Part shown: one piece after another, positions 55,838 to 63,238 of the stretch
Numbering within the stretch: the first letter of the stretch is position 1
Layout: the number at the start of each line of letters is the position of its first letter
Origin: a virus
Length of the DNA stretch: 64,000 nt
IMG/VR virus record: IMGVR_UViG_3300031746_000007
Span: 1 to 64,000 of that record
Direction: 5' to 3' (one strand)
Made by a program: the position numbers and the translations under genes
Notes under the pieces: model-generated
Database searches by the model: none
Told to the model about the DNA's origin: nothing
What the model saw: only the letters and a program-made list of their open reading frames with translations

Positions 55838-56176
55838 TCAGTCGCAGTTGCACATCACCAGGCACCGCGCGTAGTCGATACCCGTCTCCTCGTGCAGCGT
55901 CGCAGCCGCGTCACCGGGGCGACCGATGTCACCCGGGTCACGAGCGCGGTCGGAGAGCCGGCGGAACTCGGCGTTGTAGGCATCCTCTGCGATCTCCTCT
56001 GCCATCCGCGCCTTGATCGCCGCTGCTTTGAGATCGACGAACCGGCTTTCCGCTTTCGCGGCGACTTCCATGACCTTCTTGTAGCGCGTCTCCGCGCGGT
56101 TCATCCGCGTCCACGCCTTACCCGCTTTGCGCTCCGCTCTGTTGCGGTGCGCTTCCAACCTCTCGAGCTTCGTCAT
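55838..56176 (-). CDS. Coiled-coil early protein
   Basis: 112 aa. Residues 5-70 are a long basic coiled coil (LERLEAHRNRAERKAGKAW ... YKKVMEVAAKAESRFVD). The end has RCLVMCNCD, possibly a metal site. First gene of the P9 operon, with GAGGAGG upstream. Confidence 0.7.
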   Translation of the reverse strand: MTKLERLEAHRNRAERKAGKAWTRMNRAETRYKKVMEVAAKAESRFVDLKAAAIKARMAEEIAEDAYNAEFRRLSDRARDPGDIGRPGDAAATLHEETGIDYARCLVMCNCD

Positions 56177-56194
56177 GTTGCCTCCTCGATTGTC

Positions 56195-56223
56195 ATCGTC
56201 TCATTCTCCGTGCCGAGTGTCAA
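56195..56223 (-). promoter_or_regulatory. Early promoter P9
   Basis: TTGACA (56218-56223), 17-bp spacer ending in GAGAATGA, -10 GACGAT. Class A leader (GACAATCGAGGAGG). Serves two genes. Confidence 0.76.
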
Positions 56224-56234
56224 GAGAATTCGAC

Positions 56235-56705
56235 CTACCCGCCGGTGATCTTCATCCCCTTCGACCGGCGCTTCAGATCTTCGAAGAGCTTCCGGTTCGG
56301 GTGAAGCTCCCAGAGCTTCGGCTCGTTCACCGGTCCCCAGACCATCGTGCGGCAGAGGGTTTTGCGAATCTCGTCCTTGGTGTACGTGTGGCTCTCGTGG
56401 TACTCGCCGCCGGGCGGCAGCGTCAGGTCGACGACTTTGCCGTTCCAGGTCAGCCAGGCGTGCTCGATCGGGATCCCGAGCAGGCTCGCTCCCGAGGCAT
56501 ACCCCTCGTGGTACTCGATGCCGGGCAGCTCCGTGTAGAGCATGAACCGCGCGCAGTTCTCGTAGCAGCTTTTCATCTTCGGCACGAACCCGATGCGCCG
56601 AATCTCCGCCTTGATCTCCGGCGGAAGGTGCGACCACGGCACCGGACACCAGCCGCGGGTCGAGTACAACTCGATCCGCCGGTCAGTCGTCAATCGCTTC
56701 CTCAT
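56235..56705 (-). CDS. Papain/transglutaminase-like fold protein
   Basis: 156 aa from the ATG at 56705. CYENC at 47-51, EHAWLTW with H82, and VVDLT with D93 are spaced as the Cys-His-Asp triad of transglutaminase/NlpC-like enzymes; phage proteins with the pattern C..N / HAW / V.D.T are widespread but uncharacterised. The C-terminal 50 residues are helical and basic. Only gene behind P10. Activity is not shown. Confidence 0.7.
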   Translation of the reverse strand: MRKRLTTDRRIELYSTRGWCPVPWSHLPPEIKAEIRRIGFVPKMKSCYENCARFMLYTELPGIEYHEGYASGASLLGIPIEHAWLTWNGKVVDLTLPPGGEYHESHTYTKDEIRKTLCRTMVWGPVNEPKLWELHPNRKLFEDLKRRSKGMKITGG

Positions 56706-56728
56706 CGCGCCCTCCTTCCTACGATGAG

Positions 56729-56757
56729 AGTGTCTCATTCTACCGTCCGTGTGTCAA
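56729..56757 (-). promoter_or_regulatory. Early promoter P10
   Basis: TTGACA (56752-56757), 17-bp spacer ending in TAGAATGA, -10 GACACT. Class B leader (CATCGTAGGAAGGAGG). Serves the papain-like gene. Confidence 0.76.
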
Positions 56758-56762
56758 GAGAA

Positions 56763-57989
56763 TTAGGCGGCGACCGGCACCTCCTCGACCTTCCCGACCG
56801 CCTTCACCCGGGTCACCACCGTCTCGGTGATGCCGTTCCGGGTCGCGTGTTTCTTGACCGTGGCCTTCACTTTCCAGGTCTCCCCGACCTCCCCGAGCGT
56901 CCCGCCGGCGGAGGCGAACCAGACCGCCACGTTGCCCTCGGGAGTCAGGAACCGGTGGATCCGGGTCAGCCCGTACATCCCCTCGACGTCGAAGCGGTCG
57001 ATCAAGGTCAGGGTCAGGTCGAGCCGCTTGCCGGGCTCACCGAAGGCTACCGAATTCTCGAGCCGCTTGCGCTTGATCTCGTTCCCGACCTCCTTGTTGT
57101 AGGCGGAGACGATCGAGGCGGCGATCCCGCCTTCCTTGTACCCCACGTGACCGAACCGGGCGACCAGCCGCACGTTCCAGAGGTAGTCGCTCGAGGCGTT
57201 CTCGGTGAGCCCGACCGCCCACTCGGCGGCAGCCCCCGCGAGTTTCTCATCCTCGGGAGTAGGCACCGGGCGCGAACCCGGATTCTCGCGCCAGTGGCGG
57301 AGCAGGTAGCTGTCGGGGTTCAGCGTCGACCAGACCGTGTCAGCCGTCGCGGTCCGCGGAGGGTTCGAATCCCGTGCAGCCCCTCGGCTCATCCACCCGT
57401 CCCGGCGGATGATGCAAGCGGTCATGGCCAAGAAATCGGCGAGCGGGACCACGTTGTACCCACCGCGACCGCCGCCCCCGAAATCCTCGGCCTCGCGGCA
57501 GAGAGCGTCGATTTCGAAGAGCACCTCGGCCCCCGCCGCGAGAGCTTCCGGGCTCTTGTGGCCCAGGAAGTCTTTCAGGCAGGAGCGGCCGACGAGCTTG
57601 AAGGTCCCGTCGTCGTGGGCGACCACGAAGACCTCGAGCCGCGAGCGGGTCAGGCGGCAGTGGTCGCAGGCGATCGGCGCGGTCCGGTAGCCCTCGGGGA
57701 CCTCCTCACCCGGCACCGACCGGATGACGTTGCCCTCACCGAGACTGGCGACGACGGCGATGAGGCGCCACCCTTCGAACTTGGGTGCCTTGCCCTCGAC
57801 GTCGACCTCGCAGAACTTCATGCTCGGGCGTTTCTTGGTGTCCGGGTCGACCTCGCCATACTCCTTGACGAAGGGCTCCCCGACCGTCCAGGTCGGAGGC
57901 TCGACCCCGAGCTTCGTCGCGCGCTTCACCAGCTTGCCGAGCCCGGCGACCAGGCGCGAGACGTTGAATTCGGGAACCGTGACTTTCAT
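56763..57989 (-). CDS. Large conserved early protein with a zinc site
   Basis: 408 aa. IACDHCRLTRSR with C108/C111, then KLVGRSCLKDFLGH with C137, form a zinc-binding core seen in proteins of phages and plasmids. FGGGGRGGYNVVPLADFLAM follows near 172-191. The second half has an unusual beta-rich region with R-K-R-LENSVAFGEPGKRLDLTLTL and a C-terminal domain resembling a small OB-like fold (ETWKVKATVKKH). It is the longest protein of the early region and has its own promoter P11. The function is unknown. Confidence 0.77.
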   Translation of the reverse strand: MKVTVPEFNVSRLVAGLGKLVKRATKLGVEPPTWTVGEPFVKEYGEVDPDTKKRPSMKFCEVDVEGKAPKFEGWRLIAVVASLGEGNVIRSVPGEEVPEGYRTAPIACDHCRLTRSRLEVFVVAHDDGTFKLVGRSCLKDFLGHKSPEALAAGAEVLFEIDALCREAEDFGGGGRGGYNVVPLADFLAMTACIIRRDGWMSRGAARDSNPPRTATADTVWSTLNPDSYLLRHWRENPGSRPVPTPEDEKLAGAAAEWAVGLTENASSDYLWNVRLVARFGHVGYKEGGIAASIVSAYNKEVGNEIKRKRLENSVAFGEPGKRLDLTLTLIDRFDVEGMYGLTRIHRFLTPEGNVAVWFASAGGTLGEVGETWKVKATVKKHATRNGITETVVTRVKAVGKVEEVPVAA

Positions 57990-58007
57990 CTCCCTCACCT
58001 CAAGAGT

Positions 58008-58036
58008 ATCGTCTCATTATCCTGTACGGTTGTCAA
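58008..58036 (-). promoter_or_regulatory. Early promoter P11
   Basis: TTGACA (58031-58036), 17-bp spacer ending in GATAATGA, -10 GACGAT. Class C leader (CTTGAGGTGAGGGAG). Serves the 408-residue protein alone. Confidence 0.77.
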
Positions 58037-58054
58037 GAGAATTCGCAACAAAGA

Positions 58055-58252
58055 TCAACCCGCAGCCGGCTTCACCCTCGGCTCGACCACGGCAATGACT
58101 TCGAACACACCGCTCCCGCGGTCTACCGTGCGATAGATGCACATCGGGCAGTTGTGGAACTTGACGCTCTTGCGCGCCTCTCGGAGACACGCCGCCTTGC
58201 TCGTGCGCGGGTAGATCGAAGTACCGTAAAAGTACAACGCCTTGTTTTTCAT
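58055..58252 (-). CDS. Small basic early protein
   Basis: 65 aa. Begins KNKALYFYGTSIYPR, has a CPMC pair in its middle, and ends in strands. Could bind a metal with CREARKSVKFHNC. Only gene behind P12. Not recognised. Confidence 0.7.
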   Translation of the reverse strand: MKNKALYFYGTSIYPRTSKAACLREARKSVKFHNCPMCIYRTVDRGSGVFEVIAVVEPRVKPAAG

Positions 58253-58269
58253 CGCCTCACCTCAAGCTT

Positions 58270-58298
58270 AGAGTCTCATTATTCGGTACGGTTGTCAA
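58270..58298 (-). promoter_or_regulatory. Early promoter P12
   Basis: TTGACA (58293-58298), 17-bp spacer ending in AATAATGA, -10 GACTCT. Class C leader (CTTGAGGTGAGGCG). Confidence 0.76.
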
Positions 58299-58311
58299 GA
58301 GAATTCAAACC

Positions 58312-58656
58312 TCAATCGTCGCGATCGGCCAGTCTGTGTGCGACCCGCTCCCGCAGCCACATCGGCACCTCGCTCGCGTACACCCGCAACCGCGGTGTAT
58401 TCAGCGCTCGAGCCGCGCGCATCGTGTCCCAGAACCACTCACTCGCCCACTTGCGCCCTTTGCCGTACGTGGGATCGTGCCGGTTGATGCGGTCGTGAAC
58501 CCCCTCGCGGAATTCCGCGAGCACCGTCGCACCCGTGACCGGCGCCCACCCCGTGAGCCCGTGGTCGTAGGTGCGCGCGGGGTCGACCGCTTTGACCGCG
58601 GCGACGTACGCTTTGAGCGACACCGAGTGACCATTTCCGAGTCGGATGGTTTTCAC
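58312..58656 (-). CDS. Conserved phage early protein
   Basis: 114 aa, GTG at 58656 with a perfect AAGGAGGT six bases upstream. The phrases VKTIRLGNGHSVSLKAYV, EFREGVHDRINRHD and GRKWASEWFW, RALNTPRLR are those of a phage family of unknown function. The start overlaps the upstream stop (GTGA). Third gene of the P13 operon. Confidence 0.78.
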   Translation of the reverse strand: MKTIRLGNGHSVSLKAYVAAVKAVDPARTYDHGLTGWAPVTGATVLAEFREGVHDRINRHDPTYGKGRKWASEWFWDTMRAARALNTPRLRVYASEVPMWLRERVAHRLADRDD

Positions 58657-58859
58657 GAAGCACCTCCTTTTTTTCGCAAAGAGTGCCCGACGCTCGGCTT
58701 CTCGCCGACCACCCTCACGACGCGGATGCCGGTCCATCCGTACGCATGCGTCAACTCGTCGACCCGTTTGCGAGCGTCGGCTTCCAGAGAATTGCCCCAC
58801 ACACTGTGCACCACGTTCTGCGCGTCTACGACGCAATGCCAAACACCACTCGTTCTCAT
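58653..58859 (-). CDS. Small early protein
   Basis: 68 aa. GVWHCVVDAQNVVHSVWG at the N-terminus, a helix (LEADARKRVDELTHAYG) and a strand (IRVVRVVG) give a small alpha/beta domain. It precedes the conserved 114-residue gene and is coupled with it. Start at 58859 has AAGGAGA upstream. Confidence 0.72.
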   Translation of the reverse strand: MRTSGVWHCVVDAQNVVHSVWGNSLEADARKRVDELTHAYGWTGIRVVRVVGEKPSVGHSLRKKGGAS

Positions 58860-58909
58860 GGGTCTCCTTCACGAACGTACCCTAAAACAGCCAGACCAAT
58901 CACACCCTC

Positions 58910-59131
58910 CTAGCTGAGTGACACCGGGCGCGAATCGGTCTCGAGCATTCGGTAGTTGACCGGCTCGTCGCTCGTGAGAACGACGAAGTCCGAAGGCATG
59001 AACCATCGCATGAGCAGCTCGACTCCGGCGCGGGTCGCCTCTTCGAAGGTAGAGAACGCGCACCCGTTTGAGCACGCCGTCTCCTTCGTGCTGCCCGTAC
59101 CGCCTCCGTAAACGCCAACCTTGAACGACAT
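58910..59131 (-). CDS. Small early protein
   Basis: 73 aa from the ATG at 59131 (AAAGGAG upstream). A strand, a Gly-rich turn (VGVYGGGTGSTKE), an ACSNGC cysteine pair, a helix (FEEATRAGVELLMRWF) and strands make up a compact domain. First gene of the P13 operon. Not recognised. Confidence 0.7.
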   Translation of the reverse strand: MSFKVGVYGGGTGSTKETACSNGCAFSTFEEATRAGVELLMRWFMPSDFVVLTSDEPVNYRMLETDSRPVSLS

Positions 59132-59164
59132 CGCAGGCTCCTTTCCGTTTCTCCCCACGATCGG

Positions 59165-59193
59165 ATGGTCTCATTATCGTGTACGATTGTCAA
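59165..59193 (-). promoter_or_regulatory. Early promoter P13
   Basis: TTGACA (59188-59193), 17-bp spacer ending in GATAATGA, -10 GACCAT. Class B-like leader (GATCGTGGGGAG). Serves three genes. Confidence 0.75.
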
Positions 59194-59236
59194 GAAAATA
59201 GAGACACGAATCGACCGGGCTCGAGCGGAGCCCGCG

Positions 59237-59422
59237 CTACTTGATCGGCTTCGTCAGCTTGACCAGCCGCGCAGCCGGGCTCGAGCGCCCGGGAGGCAGC
59301 GACGCCTTCAACCGCGCCGCGCTCGTGAGCACCCTCTTGCCTTGCGCGTCGTACTCGATGAACTCCCCGGCGTCAGCCAGCGACAGCAACTCGGCGCCCT
59401 CGTCGACCTGCGGCTTCGTCAT
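59237..59422 (-). CDS. Small protein coupled to the GNAT gene
   Basis: 61 aa. The start ATG overlaps the stop of the GNAT gene (ATGA). Its N-terminus is acidic (VDEGAELLSLADAGEFIEYD) and its C-terminus basic (ARLVKLTKPIK). Like the 85-residue acidic protein behind the 49628 effector, it is a small partner behind a module-bearing protein. Confidence 0.68.
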   Translation of the reverse strand: MTKPQVDEGAELLSLADAGEFIEYDAQGKRVLTSAARLKASLPPGRSSPAARLVKLTKPIK

Positions 59423-60390
59423 AGTCCTAGCCGTCCCTTCGCCACTTCGAACCCGGGGTCGCCGTCGCGCAACGACAGCTCGCCTTGCCACGACGTGTCA
59501 CCGAGCAGGAAGTCCTTGCCGACCGGTTTGCCATCGACCTTGATCGATGCGACCTCCCACGCCCGATCGGCGTGTCGATCGGCGAGCGCCCGCGCCTCGG
59601 CCGGCGGCATCCCCGCCTGCTCGAGCACCTTCGGGAATTCCTGCCGCACCTGATCGGCGTGCTCCTTGTTCCAGTTGAACCCGAACCGCGCCCACGTGTA
59701 GCGACCGACACTCCCGGCCGCCATTGTCACCTTCGACACCCCGAGCTTGCGGTACTCCTCGAAAGCGTTGCGCGTGATCTCGGCACCGATGCCCTTGCCC
59801 TGTTGATCCTCGTCCAGAAACATCCCGACGTGGTGCACCGTCAACGCACCGGACGAATCGCGCGCGAACTGCCGCGTGATCGTGCCGACCTGTTGACCGC
59901 TCCGATCGTGCAGCGTCGCCGCCACTAGCACCGCCGGAGAATACTCCACCGTCGACCGCGGAGCCCCGAGATTCGAAAGCGCCTGATAGCGAATCGTCTC
60001 CTCGTCCAACATCTCCTCACCAGGATTGTCGGCTGCGAACTTCGCTCGCACCGTGTCCATAGCCATGCGAACCGTGCTCTCGTCGTGCGTTACGACCACG
60101 CGCTTGTCGGCACGCTCGTCGTCGACGTGGTCTATCTTCACCGCGTAGCCGGGCGGGGGGCGCATGGTCTGCCGCAACTCCGCCGGCGTGATCTTCTTCT
60201 GGAACACGCGCTCGACGTTCTCATCGAAGTGTTCTGGAAACTCCTCGGGGTTCTTCGACTCGACCGCCGCCGAGCCCTCGCCCGTCAGCTGATCCTTGAA
60301 CCCGCCTTCGCGAATCCAGAACCGCTGCGTGTGCGTCCGCCCCGACCGCGACACCTCACGCTCGACTGCGATCAAGCCTTCACGTGGCAT
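59419..60390 (-). CDS. GNAT acetyltransferase with shared N-terminal module
   Basis: 323 aa. Residues 4-33 (GLIAVEREVSRS, THTQRFWIREGGFKD) are nearly identical to the start of the plus-strand 435-residue effector and similar to the ADP-ribosyltransferase at 38278. The C-terminal domain has an acetyl-CoA loop, MFLDEDQQGKGIGAEI at 190-205 with Q197-x-x-G-x-G, and a following VTMAAGS / GRYTWARFGF segment, i.e. motifs A and B of GNAT enzymes. Substrate unknown. It is fourth in the P14 operon, far from the head genes. The module suggests joint targeting with the other two. Confidence 0.78.
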   Translation of the reverse strand: MPREGLIAVEREVSRSGRTHTQRFWIREGGFKDQLTGEGSAAVESKNPEEFPEHFDENVERVFQKKITPAELRQTMRPPPGYAVKIDHVDDERADKRVVVTHDESTVRMAMDTVRAKFAADNPGEEMLDEETIRYQALSNLGAPRSTVEYSPAVLVAATLHDRSGQQVGTITRQFARDSSGALTVHHVGMFLDEDQQGKGIGAEITRNAFEEYRKLGVSKVTMAAGSVGRYTWARFGFNWNKEHADQVRQEFPKVLEQAGMPPAEARALADRHADRAWEVASIKVDGKPVGKDFLLGDTSWQGELSLRDGDPGFEVAKGRLGL

Positions 60391-60404
60391 GCTCGCAACC
60401 TACC

Positions 60405-60698
60405 TCACTCCGACTCGATCGGCCAGAGCCCGAAGTCCCCGTCGCGCCAGCCCCAGCTCGCGCCCTCGACCGGCACGCACTGCTCGAGCAGCTCGCACGC
60501 CTCATCCTCTTCGTGAGCGTCGTCGCTCATGTCGTCTCGCAGCGCCGCCGACAGCGCGCGCACCTCGTCCTGGTGACCCGCCATCGCACAGAACGCCGCG
60601 AGCGCATCCGCGCATCGCCGGCGCGTGTGCTCGTGCCCGAGCGCCCCGTCTCCGAAACACCCGCAATCCTCTAACCCGAGCTTCGTCCACCCTGCCAT
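60405..60698 (-). CDS. Small early protein
   Basis: 97 aa from the ATG at 60698 (GGAGGG upstream). A cysteine-containing N-terminus (LGLEDCGCFGDG), a helix with RRCADALAAFCAMAG, and a highly acidic region (DDMSDDAHEEDEACELL), ending W-G-WRDGDFGLWP. Not recognised. Third gene of the P14 operon. Confidence 0.7.
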   Translation of the reverse strand: MAGWTKLGLEDCGCFGDGALGHEHTRRRCADALAAFCAMAGHQDEVRALSAALRDDMSDDAHEEDEACELLEQCVPVEGASWGWRDGDFGLWPIESE

Positions 60699-60708
60699 GT
60701 TGCCCTCC

Positions 60709-61002
60709 TCACAAGCATCCGTCGTCATAGTGGTCTTCGTCGAGCCCGGCCGCCTTCGACGTCTCCGGCTCCTCCGGGAAAAGCTCCGCCGCCGTGCAGC
60801 CATCCCACGTGATCTTCGCGTCGCCGTACGCGCCCACCGCGTAGCCGAACGTCGCACTGATGTCGGGGTGCGGTCCGACGTACCGGTGAGCGAACTTGCG
60901 CGCACCCTCGAGCGTCTTGAACTTGCCCCGCTTGTGGTAGTGGTCGATCGTCGTCAGCCGCACCACGATCTCCCTGCCCCCGGTCCCCTTCGTCTCGCTC
61001 AC
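60709..61002 (-). CDS. Small early protein
   Basis: 97 aa, GTG start at 61002 with GGAGG eight bases upstream. Beta-helix-beta style with IVVRLTTIDHYHKRGKF, LEGARKFAHRYVG, and an acidic end (LDEDHYDDGCL). Second gene of the P14 operon. Not recognised. Confidence 0.7.
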   Translation of the reverse strand: MSETKGTGGREIVVRLTTIDHYHKRGKFKTLEGARKFAHRYVGPHPDISATFGYAVGAYGDAKITWDGCTAAELFPEEPETSKAAGLDEDHYDDGCL

Positions 61003-61003
61003 G

Positions 61004-61261
61004 TTAGACCTCCTTCCATGTCAACCTGTACTCCCAGAACCGACGCACCATCATCCCGGTCCCGCCGAACAGCCCGTGCCGATTGTGCTGATGGTCGTAC
61101 CGCTTGCCCTTGCGAGCCTCGACCCTGCCCTCGGCGACGAGCTTCCGGAGCACCTTGCGAGCCGCGACCGGGGTCAGCCCCATCGCCACCGCGACCTCCT
61201 TCGTCGGGCACCATGCCCCGGCGCCAGCAAGAAACCCGAGAGCCTTCGTTCGCGCATCCAT
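61004..61261 (-). CDS. Winged helix-turn-helix protein
   Basis: 85 aa from the ATG at 61261. TKEVAVAMGLTPVAARKVLRKLVAEGRVEARKGKRY is a clear winged helix-turn-helix of the MarR/ArsR sort, with recognition helix and wing. It may regulate the early promoters. First gene of the P14 operon. Confidence 0.75.
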   Translation of the reverse strand: MDARTKALGFLAGAGAWCPTKEVAVAMGLTPVAARKVLRKLVAEGRVEARKGKRYDHQHNRHGLFGGTGMMVRRFWEYRLTWKEV

Positions 61262-61278
61262 CGCCTCACCTCGAGCAT

Positions 61279-61307
61279 AGCGTCTCATTCTCCCGACCGT
61301 TTGTCAA
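61279..61307 (-). promoter_or_regulatory. Early promoter P14
   Basis: TTGACA (61302-61307), 17-bp spacer ending in GAGAATGA, -10 GACGCT. Class C leader (CTCGAGGTGAGGCG). Serves five genes, among them the winged-helix and GNAT proteins. Confidence 0.76.
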
Positions 61308-61312
61308 GAGAA

Positions 61313-61813
61313 TTATCGATCTTCGACGAGCACGAGGTCGCAGTTGTAGGAATCGAAGGAGAAGAACGGCACCCCCTCCGCCTTGGCCCGCTCGCGAGCC
61401 TCGGACCCGACCGTGTCGATCATGCTGCCGTCCTTGGCGCAGTAGACCCCGTTACCCATCCCGCAGTACGCGAAGACGCCGGCCGCGCACGGCACCGGCT
61501 TGAGAGGGGTGTTGGCGTGAATCCACCGATCCCCGTAGGGCTTCAGCATGTAGACGTCGCCCGGCTTCCACACCTTGCGCCGCGCGATCTTCGCCGCTAC
61601 CGCGTCGAGCTTGGCGAGCATCGCGGCATCGACCGGCTTCAGCTCGCGCATCGCGGTCAGCGCTTTCGAGACCGCCTCGCTCGTGGCGAGCAGCGCGGAG
61701 AGCGCCCGGTGATAGGTCGCCTCGTCGACGAACTTGTCCGAGAGGTACGTGCGCATCGTGCCCTCCTCGAGCACCGGCACCCCCTTGAGATTGAACAGCA
61801 CGCGCTCCGTCAT
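61313..61813 (-). CDS. Unknown early protein
   Basis: 166 aa from the ATG at 61813. Strand-rich N-terminus (VLFNLKGVPVLEEGTM), a helical centre (TYHRALSALLATSEAVSKALTAM), a beta-rich part with WKPGDVYMLKPYGDRWIHAN, and a C-terminal FFSFDSYNCDLVLV. Conserved-looking, but no family is named. Third gene of the P15 operon. Confidence 0.72.
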   Translation of the reverse strand: MTERVLFNLKGVPVLEEGTMRTYLSDKFVDEATYHRALSALLATSEAVSKALTAMRELKPVDAAMLAKLDAVAAKIARRKVWKPGDVYMLKPYGDRWIHANTPLKPVPCAAGVFAYCGMGNGVYCAKDGSMIDTVGSEARERAKAEGVPFFSFDSYNCDLVLVEDR

Positions 61814-61836
61814 CGCACCCTCCTTTTGGTTGTCAC

Positions 61837-62172
61837 TCACGACGGGTAGAACCCGAGCACGAACCCGTTGTAGGGTTCGGCGTTCCAGCCCTCACCGCGC
61901 AGCCCGGTCGGGAACGGTCCCGGGGTCGAGTAGTTCCCCAGCTCGCCGGCGCTGATGTCGCTCCCGGCACTCACCATCGTCCACTCGAATGGGCCCTCCT
62001 CCCAACACACCGACCAGCCCGAGCCCCAGCCGCGCTCCTTCGTCTCGGCCGGCGACCAGAGCACCGCGCCCCGCGCGTCCCAGGTCTCCGTGAGCCACGT
62101 GTGGAACCTCTTCGCCGCAGCCGCCGGCGTCTTCGCCTCGAGCACCTTCGCCGCTGTCACCTTCACTGGCAT
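61837..62172 (-). CDS. Unknown early protein rich in tryptophan
   Basis: 111 aa. W-rich phrases (FHTWLTETWDARGAVLW, GWGSGWSVCWEEGPFEW) and an end EPYNGFVLGFYP suggest a compact beta-domain. It is of the type of phage early proteins of unknown role. Second gene of the P15 operon. Confidence 0.72.
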   Translation of the reverse strand: MPVKVTAAKVLEAKTPAAAAKRFHTWLTETWDARGAVLWSPAETKERGWGSGWSVCWEEGPFEWTMVSAGSDISAGELGNYSTPGPFPTGLRGEGWNAEPYNGFVLGFYPS

Positions 62173-62182
62173 CGCACCCTCC

Positions 62183-62440
62183 TCAAGCCGTCGCCGGCTT
62201 CATTGTGAGCCCCGCACACTTCCAACCGTGGTACTGAGCGGGGGTGGTCGCGATCAACTTCGTCCCGTGGCGCTTCGTGATCAGCGTCCCGTCGTGGCCG
62301 AAGAACAAGAACAAGGGCAGCGTCGCATCCTCGGCGAGCTTGCCGAACATCGACTCGTCGAGCAGCAACTCAAACGCCGCGGCAGCCTTGGCCGCCTTCA
62401 ACGCCCACATCGCCTTCATCCGCTTGGCCGTCTTCGACAT
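62183..62440 (-). CDS. Unknown early protein
   Basis: 85 aa. A basic Ala/Lys helix at the N-terminus (KRMKAMWALKAAKAAAAFELL) is followed by strands (LPLFLFFGHDGTLIT; GTKLIATTPAQYHGW). First gene of the P15 operon with GAGGAGG upstream. Confidence 0.7.
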   Translation of the reverse strand: MSKTAKRMKAMWALKAAKAAAAFELLLDESMFGKLAEDATLPLFLFFGHDGTLITKRHGTKLIATTPAQYHGWKCAGLTMKPATA

Positions 62441-62464
62441 CCCGCACCTCCTCGCTACATGAGG

Positions 62465-62493
62465 AGTGTCTCATTCTCTGAGCCGAGTGTCAA
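62465..62493 (-). promoter_or_regulatory. Early promoter P15
   Basis: TTGACA (62488-62493), 17-bp spacer ending in GAGAATGA, -10 GACACT. The stop codon of the upstream operon lies inside the -35 hexamer. Serves three genes. Confidence 0.75.
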
Positions 62494-62699
62494 GAGAATA
62501 GTGGCGTCAGTCGGCCCGAGACGCGCACCAGAAGATTCGCCTTGTACGCGAGCGGTGTCGGCGTGCCGCAGTGCCCGTCCCACACGACATAGACCGTGTC
62601 GGCGCAGAGACTCTTGACCGTGCCGAGATTGCCGAAGTCGTGGTCGACGTCGACCGACTGCGTCACCCGATCCCCTACCAGCATGTTCGTGTTCGCCAC
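62490..62699 (-). CDS. Small KOW/SH3-like protein
   Basis: 69 aa, GTG at 62699 with GAGGAGGG six bases upstream. LVGDRVTQSVDVDHDFGNLGTV then ADTVYVVWDGH has the pattern of a KOW-type SH3 barrel (G-D-V ... G.V ... V.WD). These occur in ribosomal and regulatory proteins. Last gene of the P16 operon; its stop overlaps promoter P15. Confidence 0.65.
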   Translation of the reverse strand: MANTNMLVGDRVTQSVDVDHDFGNLGTVKSLCADTVYVVWDGHCGTPTPLAYKANLLVRVSGRLTPLFS

Positions 62700-62709
62700 G
62701 TTGCCCTCC

Positions 62710-63222
62710 TCACTCTTCGATCCGGGCCGGCGCCTTGTTGCTGCCGCGGCACTTTCGAGTCGACGAGTACCGGGCGTAGAACCCGTACCCACCGCGGTCA
62801 GGCTCGTCGTGACTCGGGACCTTGCCGCGCTTCACCTCGAGCGCCGCGCCACAGACCTTGCAGATCCCGACCGGCGGCACCTCGGTCTCGACCGAGCCCT
62901 CGGGAGCCGGCCGCGCCGTGATGTAGAGGTAACCGTAGCTCGCGTTCGTGGAGCACGTGAACTCTACCCCGCCGATGACGACCGCTTCGACGTCAGCCCT
63001 CGAGGGTTCGAACCGGTCCTTGGCCCAGCGGATGAACTTCCGGAGCGGTCCCGCGTTCATCTTCTCGCGGAATGCCTTGCGATCCTCCTCGGTGCCGACC
63101 ATGTCCTGACGGTCCGGCAGGAGATCGACGACGAGCCCCGTGTAGATGGCGCGTGCGCCCCACAGCACCGGCGCCTCGACCCCGGCGCTCTTCAACCCGA
63201 ATGCCAACTCGCTCGACTTCAT
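62710..63222 (-). CDS. Early protein with cysteine pair
   Basis: 170 aa. The N-terminal half is alpha/beta (ELAFGLKSAGVEAPVLWGARAI), the second half has AVVIGGVEFTCST and CKVCGAALEVKRGK, part of a zinc site completed perhaps by C in the last helix. Unknown function. Second gene of the P16 operon. Confidence 0.72.
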   Translation of the reverse strand: MKSSELAFGLKSAGVEAPVLWGARAIYTGLVVDLLPDRQDMVGTEEDRKAFREKMNAGPLRKFIRWAKDRFEPSRADVEAVVIGGVEFTCSTNASYGYLYITARPAPEGSVETEVPPVGICKVCGAALEVKRGKVPSHDEPDRGGYGFYARYSSTRKCRGSNKAPARIEE

Positions 63223-63238
63223 TTGCTCTCCTCCTCCG

